A model generated the notes under the pieces. It made no database searches. It was not told where the DNA came from and was given only the letters and a program-made list of their open reading frames with translations. This document shows, piece after piece, positions 34,018 through 44,130 of a stretch of 64,000 nt of DNA (the first letter of the stretch is position 1; every line of letters begins with the position of its first letter). Made by a program: the position numbers and the translations under genes. Source of the stretch: Hysterangium stoloniferum (lineage: Eukaryota > Basidiomycota > Agaricomycetes > Hysterangiales > Hysterangiaceae); contig WHVD01000274.1 in the NCBI GenBank assembly GCA_015178975.1, positions 1 to 64,000 on the forward strand. Reading direction: 5' to 3'.

Positions 34018-36598
34018 CTAGTGACCACCTGCACGACCGCTCGTCACATTCTTGTGCACCTTAACTTGACCCCACTTTGCGAAGGCTCCAGGTCCCCCGG
34101 GACATTCGACAAGGACGTGTCCAACAGTAACTTTAAGCCCTGGCACATCCTTATTGTCAACCACTGTCGTATCGTGCTGCAATCGAAGAAGTAGATGATT
34201 CAGCATCAATACTCCGTCGTTAGTATCGACCAGTAACTGACCCTCTGGATAGCCCAATGAAGGTTTTTCTCCAAGTACGGTGTGACCTTCTCGGGTTCCA
34301 ACTTGTCGATGCCTCCGAGGCGGTTGCCAAGAACGCTGGTCAACGGGATATTTCCTCGAACGATTTTGCGTTTGTCATGAGCGTCGCGGCATTTCTCACA
34401 TCCGGTGAAAGCTGGAAGTTAATAAATGAGTTGGATGAGGAAGCATGGACGTTTAATATTTACTACTTACTGGCGTTGTTGGCGAAAACACAGTGGGAGC
34501 CAACGAGGTTCGGGTCTAAGCCCCATTTCTTGGGGTCATTCGTGAATTCTCCCTGAGGGTTGAGGATTTTAGTGTGGGTCTGAATTCAGTGTATTGATAG
34601 CTGGAGCGCACAATGAATATGTGAACGAAAAAGCTGGTATTGATGGCATATTTCTACGCAATGTTAGCGGCAGTCCATCTCATTTTTTACCGGAGAATGA
34701 GGCACTAACCTCCGCCTCAATATGGGCAAACCATTCATGATAATGGGTCTTGTCGTTTTTTGCGTCTTTATGCCAGTCTCCTGCGGTAACGTGTACTCCG
34801 GCGTCAAGGTGAGCAGCGGCTAATTTATTAAGGCAAGGTCAATGAGTAGATATTCGCAAGAATTCCGGTACTTGTATGGCATACTCTTGTGATCATCCAG
34901 CTTTTTGAAGACGGACGGTTTTGCAGCACTAACCGGCGCAGTCCTGCCGTAAAGCTTGTTTACTTCAATTCTCACGCGATTGATTTTTTCCTCCTTGGAA
35001 AGTCCTTCCAAATGTTCCAGCTCGGGGTACGTATAGCGGAAGACGCGAGTGTCACGCTGTGGGAGTGATAACATTGGTAAATAAAGAAGTGTCAATGACA
35101 ATACTGAGTACTTACAACACCGTTGGAATCCCAGAACTTCTCGGGCGTACGACGGAAGGGTGTGAGGGGGGACTCAGCATCTGTCATATGTATAAATTGA
35201 GTATCGGACGTGAGGTGACAGAAAACAATACGAGCTTTCAATCTCCCCGGGCTTCCTTGTGAATGTTCCCGCACTATTTCAAAGAACTTTAGCAATAATA
35301 TCAACAAATGTAATGCAAACTTACGCGTTCTTCAATGGAGTAACGTAGAGGTCGGGGTTGAGGGCTGCAAGGTTTATGTGTTAATGACCTGAGCGCACTG
35401 AAAATGAATGTTGCAGTTTACCCTGCCAGATTGCAAAGAGACGATCGACCTGATTCGTGTGTTAACCGTCTGTCGTCTCGGTGCTTCACAGGGCTACTCA
35501 CATTAACGTGGTGAAGCCAGAAAATCGGATCAAAAGCAGCATAATCGACCACACCCATATGTCCGTTACGTCCGGCGAGGACATGGATTTGGTTGTGGAT
35601 TGCCTCAATGTTTTCTAATCCGCCAGGGCCGGCATCAAGGCCACCCGCAGCGTCATGTGAGAACGTGTTGTAGTCCTTAGCTTGTGTAAGGAGGTTGTAC
35701 GCCCGGTCGCGAAGCGTAAGACGGTTGTTCTTGAGAGTGTTCTGCATCAGCTGAGGCTCGGATTTCGCTGCTTTGTCCGTTGTGGTGGGGTAGCGGACGG
35801 TGGTTGTCCACGCCTCCCACTACCAATGTATATTTCAAGTTAGGATGATTGTGATGCGACAATAGACTCATTATCCTACAATTTTCTCATCGGGAAGCCC
35901 ATCTCCAAAGTCGTCGTAAATTGGGTTGAATTTATATCCCCAAAGAGGGTTGTCTATCACGGGGCGACTGCCATCAGGGCGATGGACTGTGACTTTGTCT
36001 TGGGTAGCAAGGATATCAGGAAGGGGAGCTTCGGTCGCCCAATCCCAATAGCTGGACGTTACACAGCGTTCAAAGGGTCAAATATAGTAATCATGAGCAA
36101 CTTACGGCAAGCGGAATTTCTCAGCAGCTATGCAGTACTTTTCCTTGTCGCCTTCGTCTTTGAATTCATTGGCGATATCCTTGCAGTGCTTACCAAGGAA
36201 TTGCTCTAGATGAGCCAAGTAGGGACGATGCCTACAAACATATACATTAGAGACTAGCTTCGAAACAATATAAGTATCAGGGTCCACCAGGGGGGGAAGA
36301 GGGTGGAGCTGTGACAACAGTATCCTCCAAAGCTTCCCTTTGTACCGATGCCGTCATAAGGGATGTAGGGTCTACATAGAAACTGATGGTTAATTAACTT
36401 AAATATCACGAAACATATTACATACCGACCGTGGATGGCACCAATCTGATACCAAGATGTAGGGTCGGTCTGAGGAACCTTCATCATACGCTCCAAAGCG
36501 AGGATAAAAAGGTTGGTGAGATTCGCATCCTTGAGGAGTGTACGGAGCTCTTGACGGCACACAACTGGCCCGTCGGGTATACCTGTGGTGATAATCAT
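34018..36598 (-). CDS. Tyrosinase (polyphenol oxidase), 15 exons, about 595 aa
   Basis: This is a type-3 copper enzyme that oxidises phenols to o-quinones in melanin formation. My exon model is 36598-36426, 36371-36288, 36231-36106, 36051-35880, 35819-35502, 35449-35422, 35364-35325, 35273-35227, 35180-35116, 35056-34885, 34819-34710, 34653-34612, 34552-34471, 34411-34242 and 34176-34018. It totals 1788 nt in a single open frame. Copper A ligands are H56 (GAIHGRP), H78 (YCCHSSTLF, with C76 placed for the Cys-His thioether) and H87 (PPWHRPYL). Copper B ligands are H260 and H264 (EAIHNQIHVLAG) and H289 (FDPIFWLHHVNVDR). The C-terminal lid domain has a CEKC motif and ends VTSGRAGGH. No signal peptide is visible, as usual for cytosolic latent fungal tyrosinases. 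The exon 8/9 junction uses a weak donor and is the least certain. Confidence 0.92.
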
Positions 36599-36667
36599 TG
36601 TGTATTTGGGTTGTGGAACTCGTTGACGAGAAAGTAGAGGATGGGGGACCTGTCAAACTTGGAGCCA

Positions 36668-36675
36668 TATTTATA
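36668..36675 (-). promoter_or_regulatory. TATA-like box of the tyrosinase gene
   Basis: TATAAATA on the minus strand lies about 70 bp upstream of the tyrosinase start codon. Confidence 0.5.
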
Positions 36676-37730
36676 CACGCGGTAGAAGAGGTCATCTGCC
36701 TCATGGAATTTAAATTCATGGAAAACGAAGGTCAAGAATTTGAAAGCACTTGACAGCCCAAACGCCTGATTACCATGGCCCGTCAATGAAAATATCGATT
36801 CTCGCCTCAGCATTTATAGTCGCTTTATTGACTGGCAGCTCAACTCGCTATAATCCTACTTAAATATAACTGTGGAACTGTCCTATAACTGTAACCAAAA
36901 GGCTTACCAAAGATAATTTCATAATTCTTCCAGAGTTAAACACTTTGGGTTATCTGAGCGGAGCGACATACCTATGGTCGATCATGGCGCAAGAGTCGGT
37001 GTTTGCGACTTTAAAGTTGCTATACATCTGTTAATTGATGCAGAACATATCATGGAAGATGATCAGGCATCAACATTACAATAACTCGGAATGCGTGTAC
37101 TGTAATTACTCTGCTTGGTTGAAGCTCAAACTGTGCAAATATATTTAATATAGTATTTCGGCAGAGAAGCAGTTCTTCTATAAGATATATGTGTAATGAG
37201 AGAAAATAAACCCGCCCAGGCTGGTTGTGGAACATGGATTGGCGTAAAGCGGATAAATAACGCGCCCGATGAACAGTCTACAGGTATAGCCTTTGTAGGC
37301 GCGCGTACAATCTCAGCCTCACGTAATAATATCAGAGAGATAGGACACAAAGGCGACCTTCTGATGATAATGTTGGAATACGAGCGTTACATAAGTTCGT
37401 AACACATATTCCTTTTGTTCTTTGTTCTTTGTTTCTTTACTCCCATTGTTCAATCCCTTTTTGTTGCCCCATTTGATATTCTATTGTTTAGCAGACATAT
37501 ATAAGTAGCCTAGTGTTCATGTATTTACTTATTCATTTGCCTAATCTTACTACAAGATATATGCACAAACGGAATTTATACACTGCTCTTATAGTTCATT
37601 CGGAGCTTCTATATTTTATTTCAACAGATAATAATGGCCTGTAAAAATGGGAAGTATGTTACTCGAAGAGGGACTTGCCCCCCTTTCGATCTGTTTTTTG
37701 ACGCGAAGGGGGTTATACATTGGACGTAAG
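36676..37730. other. Upstream region of tyrosinase, no gene recognised
   Basis: Only short unrelated frames occur. The stretch is moderately AT-rich and would hold the tyrosinase promoter in its left part. Confidence 0.4.
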
Positions 37731-37994
37731 TAAAGCGTTAGCATTACTAAACTACTGTACTGAACTACTTAGCACGAAATATACTGGGACCCACAAGTGT
37801 CATCATGTTGAAAACATGGCGTCAGCCAGGAAAGCGATGTTGAGATTATTACCGAACAGCCAAAATTTCAACACACTCCTTAAAGTTCCACAACTCGAGG
37901 ATTGTGGATAATATAGTCACACTATGACTGGTAACAATGATCACAAAAAAAAGATGAAATACTGGTGTCCTTGTTAAAAGTGTAGAAAATGAAT

Positions 37995-38065
37995 GGCCAG
38001 ACTGGGGATCAAACCCAGGGCTTCTGCATATATAGCAGAGGTGTTAACCATTACACCACCTGACC
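37995..38065 (-). tRNA. tRNA-like sequence in TRIM LTR 1 (anticodon position UAU)
   Basis: The 71-nt minus-strand sequence folds as acceptor GGTCAGG/TCTGGCC (with G-T wobbles), D-stem GTGT/ACAC, anticodon stem TCTGC/GCAGA and T-stem CTGGG/CCCAG. The A box is TGGTGTAATGG and the B box is GGTTTGATCCC. The seven-base anticodon loop is TATATAT, so position 33 is A instead of the invariant U, which argues against a functional decoding tRNA. A T-run follows within 15 nt. Confidence 0.7.
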
Positions 38066-38275
38066 CTGGGAAGCACTGCTAGCATTACTCAATCTAACAC
38101 ACTCCCTTAATGCTAGCACTCAACTATAGTATAAGCAGATATAGGTCCTCTCTGGCTCTTTTGTCCAGACTTGTCCACTATACCACACACAAATATAGCT
38201 GTTCACTCTACACACAGGAACCATGCCCTATAGCACAGTGGGGCCCATAACCTGTTAAAAGGGTAGAAAATGAAT

Positions 38276-38346
38276 GGCCAGACTGGGGATTGAACCCAGG
38301 GCTTCTGCATATATAGCAGGGGTGTTAACCATTACACCACCTGACC
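38276..38346 (-). tRNA. tRNA-like sequence in TRIM LTR 2
   Basis: This is the same cloverleaf as in the other LTR with a canonical T-loop (TTCAATC; B box GGTTCAATCCC) and one mismatch at the top of the anticodon stem. It belongs to the TRIM LTR and is probably a Pol III promoter module, not a free tRNA gene. Confidence 0.7.
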
Positions 38347-39213
38347 CTGGGAAGCACTGCTAGCATTACTCAATCTAACAGTCCTTTCCAGCAGTCAAAA
38401 TCATGATCCAAAAAAGGCATGGCACAAACCCAAAATCCAGAGTCCTTCCCACAGATGATATGTAGTGATGCAACTGAATAAAAACAGAGAACATTTTGAG
38501 AATGAAAAAGTGAGCATTGAGCTCCTGAGTTTGTCAAAGATGTACTGGCATTGCAAGTGAGAAGATCTTTCACATGAAATGACCAAATTATCCTTCCTGA
38601 GTTTCTTGAAAGAGTACTTCAATCCAGTTAGGATAAGCATGGTGGTGTCAATGTGAAATTATGAACAATGAATGGAGAAAGTGGGGAAATTTTGGCCATT
38701 CAGTAATAATCTCAATATGTTGACACTTGTGGGTCCTAGTATGTTTTGTGCTAAGCTACATACCTGTATGTAGTGCTGTACAGTGGCTGGTAAATACCAA
38801 CACTTTTTGTTCACATCCACCATATACTGGCATACAGTGACCCAAAAAAGTGTCCAGATGTTTGGTGAAATTGGAAAGAGGGATTAACAGCTGCAGAAAT
38901 AAAATAGAAAAAAATCAGAGAAAATCAGAAGTAAGAGGTATACATCTGATCTATATGATGACATAAGCATGACATCATAAATTTCCTTATCATGGGAGTA
39001 AAAAATGAACAATGGACATGGTGCATCTGGACACTTTTTTTGCTGTGTAATTAACTACCAGTTTTTACCAGTTTCAATATTTAGTGTACACCCCCTTGGC
39101 CTTTAGCACTGCAGCAACCCTTCTAGGCATGCTCTTGACCAATTCAAGGCATTTCTCCCTTGGAATACCCTCTTATTCAGCCTCCACCTTCTCCCAGAGC
39201 TCCAATATGCTCT

Positions 39214-40604
39214 TGTTAGAATGAAGAAGGGAGGTGGATGTGAAACACAAGAAGTGTGAGAACTCAGACACAGACACAGACACGAACAAGTGAATGCAAA
39301 TTTCACCAGTGCACACTACAGACCCACAATGGTACACAACTTGTAACTACTGTGCCGAGTCACTAAATCTAACACTCCCACCTGATGAGACACATATCTA
39401 AGTAATAACTCCCACCAGACAAAATACTCAAATCCTAAGAATAACGCTGGGGGGACTAGAAGAAGGAGATGAGGGTGGTGAAGACCTGTATGAATATTTA
39501 TTAACAATGGTGGAAGATAAAACTTGTTCTGTTTGATGAGCAGTGTTGGTAGAGGAGGAGACAAAATATGGTGGCTTTGGAGGACCACTTATAACCCATT
39601 CCCTGACTTCTCGGGGCATGTTGTAGACACAAAATGCAGCAATATGACCTGGGTGACCACAACGGTGACAGTGACCTTCATTGGTAGGATCACACCAATG
39701 AAAACCTTTGTCATCTTCTAAAATAGATGGTGGAGTAGTGTCTGACTTAGAAAACTGACCAGGTTGTTTTCGAACATTCCTGTGCTTTGGACCAGCTGCA
39801 TATGCAACATCGATCAGCTCAGATTTGATGGAAATGGCAGAGGAAGCTGAACCAATGAGAATCCCTTTGGTATCAGAAAGAGAGGGTTCAGATTTGGCAG
39901 TGAGAATGGAAGTATGAATGGTGTGGTAGGAAGGGTGAAGGTTCATGAGGAGGACATCCAATGTTTGACAATCATCGATAACACAACCTAAAGATATGAG
40001 GTTCTGGTGAGCACTTTCAATAGCATGGATGTAAATGTCGATGGATTTAGAAGGATCATGCTCAATATGATAGAAATCCTCACAACATTTGAAACGATGA
40101 GCCATTGTAGACCTCTGGAAGCATTCCCTCACTGCTTTCCAAGCAGCTAAACCTGAAGTCTGCCCTATAACCAAATACTGCAGCTTATCACTAATAGTAG
40201 ACCAGATGATGGCTGCCATTTGCTTATCTGTTTGCACAAAAGCAGTAGGGGATGTGGGAGCCACAGTATCATCATCATCTGTAATCCAAAAAGCACCAGC
40301 ACCTAAAAAGACCATAGACATCGCATCTCTCCATTTGGAATAATTGTCTTCTGTAAGGAGAGGAACTTTGGCTATGATAGGAGTGAGGAAGTTGGGCAAA
40401 GACATGATGCTGGTAGAGTGATGCTATGGGTGGTGGTGAAGTGATAGGGCTAATAAGAAGAAGGTTGGTGGTAAATTTTGGTGTTATTTAGTAAGAGCCA
40501 GGGCCCATAACCTGTTAGAATGAAGAAGGGAGGTGGATGTGAAACACAAGAATTGTGAGAACTCAGACACAGACACAGACATGAATGAGTGAATGCAAAT
40601 TTCA
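39214..40604 (-). mobile_element. Gag-only copia-like element, 92-bp terminal repeats (TSD GCTCT)
   Basis: Direct repeats at 39214-39305 and 40513-40604 flank a single gag gene, and GCTCT duplicates at 39209-39213 and 40605-40609. The PBS (GGTTATGGGCCC in minus sense, 40501-40512) immediately follows the upstream repeat. At 39366-39373 a purine-rich AGGTGGGAG followed by TGTTAGATTT suggests that the parental LTR was about 160 bp and that the other copy lost its first 68 bp. There is no protease, integrase or RT. Confidence 0.85.
39428..40405 (-). CDS. Copia-type Gag with CCHC zinc knuckle, 325 aa
   Basis: The intact frame has the typical copia Gag beginning (about residues 12-30: KVPLLTEDNYSKWRDAMSMV) and a helical capsid region (residues 60-165, with AAIIWSTISDKLQYLVIGQT, WKAVRECFQRST and LDVLLMNLHPSYH). 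A zinc knuckle CHRCGHPGHIAAFC is near residue 240, followed by a Ser/Pro-rich tail. It is flanked directly by the element's terminal repeats, so Gag is the only product. An intact gag in an element without polymerase suggests recent activity in trans, or selection for Gag alone. Confidence 0.88.
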   Translation of the reverse strand: MSLPNFLTPIIAKVPLLTEDNYSKWRDAMSMVFLGAGAFWITDDDDTVAPTSPTAFVQTDKQMAAIIWSTISDKLQYLVIGQTSGLAAWKAVRECFQRSTMAHRFKCCEDFYHIEHDPSKSIDIYIHAIESAHQNLISLGCVIDDCQTLDVLLMNLHPSYHTIHTSILTAKSEPSLSDTKGILIGSASSAISIKSELIDVAYAAGPKHRNVRKQPGQFSKSDTTPPSILEDDKGFHWCDPTNEGHCHRCGHPGHIAAFCVYNMPREVREWVISGPPKPPYFVSSSTNTAHQTEQVLSSTIVNKYSYRSSPPSSPSSSPPSVILRI

Positions 40605-40613
40605 GCTCTTGGG

Positions 40614-41218
40614 TGAGAGGTACTGTGAAATATACTCCAAAACATAGTCTGGACAAGCCCATACTATATTTCCATTATTATTTCTATTTTCTCTCTATTT
40701 TATTATACGCATATATTTAGTTCGACGACCTATGCATTCAGTACATTGACTCTTGTGGGCGCATACGCACCAGACCTATGTATTCTAGCACTGATAGTTA
40801 GAACTCAGACACTTTTTACCCAGTAACCACAACTTGCCCAGACATCCACTTAGTGTCCTGCAAGTTGTGATTGGGGTATCATCTCAACTGTCACAGACAG
40901 GCTTTAACTACCAGTGCAATCATGGTTTCAAACTACACTAGTTGAAACTCGAACTGTTATCTTGATCCGCACAGACTATATCCGCGCTACTCTGTTTATT
41001 CGACTCTTTTGTTATTTCCTTAAACACTTGAGTAGTCACTCATAATCAAACTCCAAAGTCAATTCTCTTTCATTCATCTTAGCTATGTATCTATTCTACT
41101 TAGGATAGCTAATCCTCTTAACCATATTGAACTACATAGTCAATACATCATTGTGTCGTACCTAAACAGTCGATATTCTTTGTATATAGAACGGTTAGAA
41201 CTTCCACCACTCTTCACA
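40614..41218 (+). repeat. Solo LTR, gypsy family D
   Basis: It matches the LTR at 13699-14218 in reverse orientation, with an extra ~100 bp near 41065-41160. It is inserted in the Tc1 transposase gene: the mariner reading continues from GCTCTTGGG on the left to GGTATGTTCC on the right. The flanks TTGGG and CAGGG may be a mutated TSD. Confidence 0.85.
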
Positions 41219-42078
41219 CAGGGTATGTTCCAAGCCTTCTCTTCAACTCCCACCATAAGTGTTCTATTGGATTCAGGTTTGGAGACTGTGCAGGCCAGTC
41301 TAAAACCTCCACCTGATGGTCCTTGAACCAATCCTTGGCCAACTTGCAAGTATGTTTAGAGTCATTGTCCTGCTGGAAGACAAACCTTTCCCTGTCCATC
41401 CCATAATACTTCACTGTTTTGAATATAAATATAGTCCTCCAATATGTCCCTGTACATCTTCCCATCCATCCTCCCATCTACCTTGCACATGTACCCCACA
41501 CCATATGCTGTTATGCATCCCCAAATCATCAGATTCCCCCCTCCAAATTTGATAGTTCCATTGATATGCTGCTGACTGAGTGCAGAACCTGGTCTTTTCC
41601 ACACCCACAAACTCCCATCAGAGCCCAAACAATTGATTTTGGTCTCATCTGAGAAGATAACCCTAAACCAGTCCTCCTCAGTCCAATGCTGGTACTTCAC
41701 AGCAAACTCCTATTGAGCCTTGATGTGTCAAGAGGCAAGAAGGGGTCCTTTGGCCTTCACCACAGCCTTCAAATTCTCTTTTCTCAATGCATTGTGAATT
41801 GTCTGTGTGCAGACATTGAGGAAGAGGTGGGACTTGGCCTGGGAGGCATTATCAACCTGTCCAGAGGTGATAGAATAAGCCAGGTGGTGATGATCCCTGG
41901 GGGAGAGCTTGGGAGGACAACCTCTGGAAGGTGTTGGAAGTGGACCAGGGAGTTGGGAGTGAATTTCTGATACTGTAGAGTGCCCAATATGGAGTTTAGA
42001 AGCAATTGTTCTGCAGGAGTGACCCTCCTGGAGAAGGGAAATGACAGAGAGTCTTGTTTTAGCAGAATGCTTCCTCAT
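41219..42078 (-). pseudogene. Tc1/mariner transposase (element 2)
   Basis: From ATG 42078 an N-terminal helix-turn-helix region is encoded (MRKHSAKTRLSVISLLQEGH, TIASKLHIGHSTVSEIHS). The catalytic domain follows with VIFSDETKINCLG (first Asp), [14 protein letters not shown] (second Asp) and [12 protein letters not shown] (Glu), the DD34E signature. Stops occur near 41704 and 41400, with frame changes. The C-terminal tail (ELWEKVEAE, RRVAAVLKAKGGCT) is displaced to 39075-39208 by the nested insertions. Confidence 0.88.
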
Positions 42079-42534
42079 AATGTGGTGGGAGGGTGAAATG
42101 AGGCAAAGGTTCATATAAATGTGTTATTTAAACATGTGGTCACATGACCTTGTTGAACCTAACCAGAAATTCCCACAGTCATATGAACCTTAGTTGAGTT
42201 TCATGTATCAGTTGACAGAGCAAAAAAAGTGTCCAGAGGCACTATGTCCATTGTTCATTTTTTACTCTCCTGATAAGGAAAGCTATGATGTCATTCTTAT
42301 GTCATCATATAGGTCAGATGTATACCTCTTACTTCTGATTCTTTCTGATTCTTATCTATTTTATTTCTGCAGCTGTGAACCCCTCTTTCCAATTTCACCA
42401 AACATATGGACACTTTTTGGATCACTGTACATATACCCCCCTGTGTCAACAGGTTATTGGCTCCACAGACTTATCAGTTTGGATTCTCCACTGTGCAATT
42501 TCATTCCTTTGGGTATTGACTCATCATACTTGTT

Positions 42535-42785
42535 TAGGTGGCTGTATGGAAGGATTTAGAAGTGCAGTACTCACACAGGAAGGGCTGCAAGGTGGTACAT
42601 TGAACTTGCAGGATTAGGTGGCCATATTAAAGAGCTTAGAAGTTGCAGTATCCACAAGGGAAGGTCTCCAGGGCAGTACATTAAACTTGCATGATTGGGT
42701 GGCCATATTAAAGGGCTTAGAAGTCACAGTATTCACATGGGAAGGGCTTTGGGGTGTGGTACATTCAACTCTGCAGTTGATGGAT
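42535..42785 (+). repeat. Three tandem units of about 82 bp
   Basis: Diverged units starting near 42538, 42619 and 42701 share GGTGGCCATATTAAAG, CTTAGAAGT and GGAAGGGCT landmarks. No coding potential is convincing. Confidence 0.6.
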
Positions 42786-42858
42786 TATTGTGGGAAGGTG
42801 TTAAGATCTAAGCAAAAGGGGGGTAAAAGTGTTAAGCTCAGGGCTTATGGGTAGAGTC

Positions 42859-43415
42859 TGATAGGGAACCCATGGATAGTCTGGTATGAAGGTAGGACTC
42901 AGCTTCACCTTATATGCTCCACCCTCATGAGATCATTATGTCCAATTTCAAAGGGGATGAACAGAAATTCCAGGGAGTCTGAAAGGATGAAGGGATGATG
43001 GGAAGTCCCAAGACTCTCAGACAGAGGGCCTACAGGTTCTGAGGGTACAGATAGAGATTTTAACTAATAGGAGGTACTGGGGTAACTTAGTTGACTTTCT
43101 GATTGGGTTGTAAATAGATTTGTCTAGTTTATATAGATGAGTCATACTACAATCCTGGCAGAATGGATGAACAAATAAATGGGCAGAAAATGAGGAATGG
43201 GCAAGGATGGCTGAAGTCTGGGAAAAGTCTGAGACGAACCAGGAACATACACATGGAACATAATAAACTGACTGACAACCAGGTACCAAGACTGAGTGGA
43301 ATGGATATTCCATCTATTGTGAGAGCTGGGATCTCTGGGTGGGTTCAGGTTGCTGATTCATATGAAAAGGGAGTAATGGAGGTTCTGGGTCCTGGAAGGT
43401 TGTCTGGTCCTAACA
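42859..43415 (-). repeat. LTR of a gypsy B-related element, minus strand
   Basis: On the minus strand it begins TGTTAGGACCAG and shows the layout of LTR B: TATATAAACT, then CCAATCAGAAAG, then the conserved hairpin (42895-42926). A polypurine tract (AAAGGGAGGGTAC in minus sense) borders it at 43416-43432, so it is the 3' LTR of a minus-strand element. Confidence 0.75.
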
Positions 43416-43587
43416 GTACCCTCCCTTTAAGGCCAGTTTCTAAGGTTTGTTGGATATGCATAATGTGTCAAAACATCAGGTGATGTGGAAGTATGGGTTT
43501 GGGCATGAGAAGCCTATATAAAATCCAAAAATAATAAATCATTCTTTTCTCCCTACCACCACCATCCATATCACACAGCCAAAACCA

Positions 43588-44090
43588 ATGTCACACAAAC
43601 CAAACCTTACTCTCACTGGTACATCCATGGTGTCCACCTATCAGGCTCCTCTCACCACTGCCCAACTACTTGAACAGTCGGAGAAGCCAAAGAAGATGCA
43701 TGAAGAGGTTGAGAAGAAGGCCTGGGAGGATGAGGAGGAAATACAGTGGGAATACCAGGCAGCATTGGATGCAGAGAAAGCAGAGGAGGAGCATCAGAAG
43801 AAGGAGCAGGAGGAGATGGTCAGGAAAGTGGTGGAGCATACCTGGGTAGCCAGAACATCTGTGGGAAAGGTTTGTTTCATCATTGTTATTTTGGGTTCTT
43901 ACTGACATGCTTTCTTAGGCCAAGGCAATAGAGGTTGAATCAGAGTCCAAGGGTGAGCCTGGGACTCCCCAAACTAAGGTAAGTGGGTGAGGGTTCCATG
44001 GCCAGCCAGTACTGACTTAGAGATGCAGAGAAAGAAGCTTCCACCCATGTGCCTGGACACCAAGAATGAGCTGTGGCTTTTGTTAAAATA
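43588..44090 (+). pseudogene. Second copy of the gypsy antisense coiled-coil gene, truncated
   Basis: A TATA-like GCCTATATAAAAT near 43511 precedes ATG 43588. Exon 1 (43588-43869) encodes a Glu/Lys-rich coiled coil (KKAWEDEEEIQWEYQAALDA). A 49-nt intron (43870-43918) has the same length and position as in the gypsy B antisense gene. Exon 2 starts AKAIEVESESKGEPGTPQ and is lost by 44090, before the cysteine motif. Its position beside the minus-strand LTR is the same as in gypsy B, so it again lies antisense to its host element. Confidence 0.65.
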
Positions 44091-44130
44091 ATCTGATAGC
44101 CTGGGGGATCACAGTATGAGGACTCTCTAC

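Larger units (their letters stand above)
37972..38380 (-). mobile_element. 409-bp TRIM retrotransposon with tRNA-containing LTRs (TSD GTCCT)
   Basis: Two 128-bp direct repeats (37972-38099 and 38253-38380) with TGTTA...TAACA ends flank a 153-bp non-coding centre. GTCCT at 37967-37971 and 38381-38385 is a perfect 5-bp TSD. In minus-strand orientation a PBS (GGTTATGGGCCC, 38241-38252) directly follows the 5' LTR and a short polypurine tract (TTAAGGGAG, 38100-38108) precedes the 3' LTR. This is the architecture of a terminal-repeat retrotransposon in miniature. Each LTR contains a complete tRNA-like cloverleaf. Confidence 0.9.
37755..38790. mobile_element. Small TIR element (MITE-like), host of the TRIM
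   Basis: Two inverted segments flank the region: CTTAGCACGAAATATACTGG and following sequence at about 37768-37875, and its diverged reverse complement at about 38680-38760, both reaching TTGAGATTATTA and CCAAAATTTC. There is no transposase. Outer ends and TSD are not resolved. Confidence 0.45.
38835..42427 (-). mobile_element. Tc1/mariner element 2, interrupted by two retroelements
   Basis: Inverted ends of about 210 bp start CAGTGACCCAAAAAAGTGTC (38835) and end in the reverse complement of CAGTGATCCAAAAAGTGTCC (42427), each flanked by TA. Subtracting the nested insertions (39214-40604 and 40614-41218) leaves about 1.6 kb, the normal size of a Tc1-type element. Confidence 0.9.

Noticed and set aside
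34018-34257. Frameshift near the C-terminus of tyrosinase
   Set aside because: The frame change is explained by a GT-AG intron (34177-34241) with a TACTAAC branch site; splicing gives a continuous frame.
36595-36813. 72-codon minus-strand ORF upstream of tyrosinase
   Set aside because: It spans the TATA-like box and ends at the tyrosinase start; more likely promoter and 5' UTR.
37995-38346. Two genuine host tRNA-Ile genes
   Set aside because: Both lie inside the LTRs of a TRIM with TSD, and the invariant U33 is replaced, so they are better explained as LTR promoter modules.
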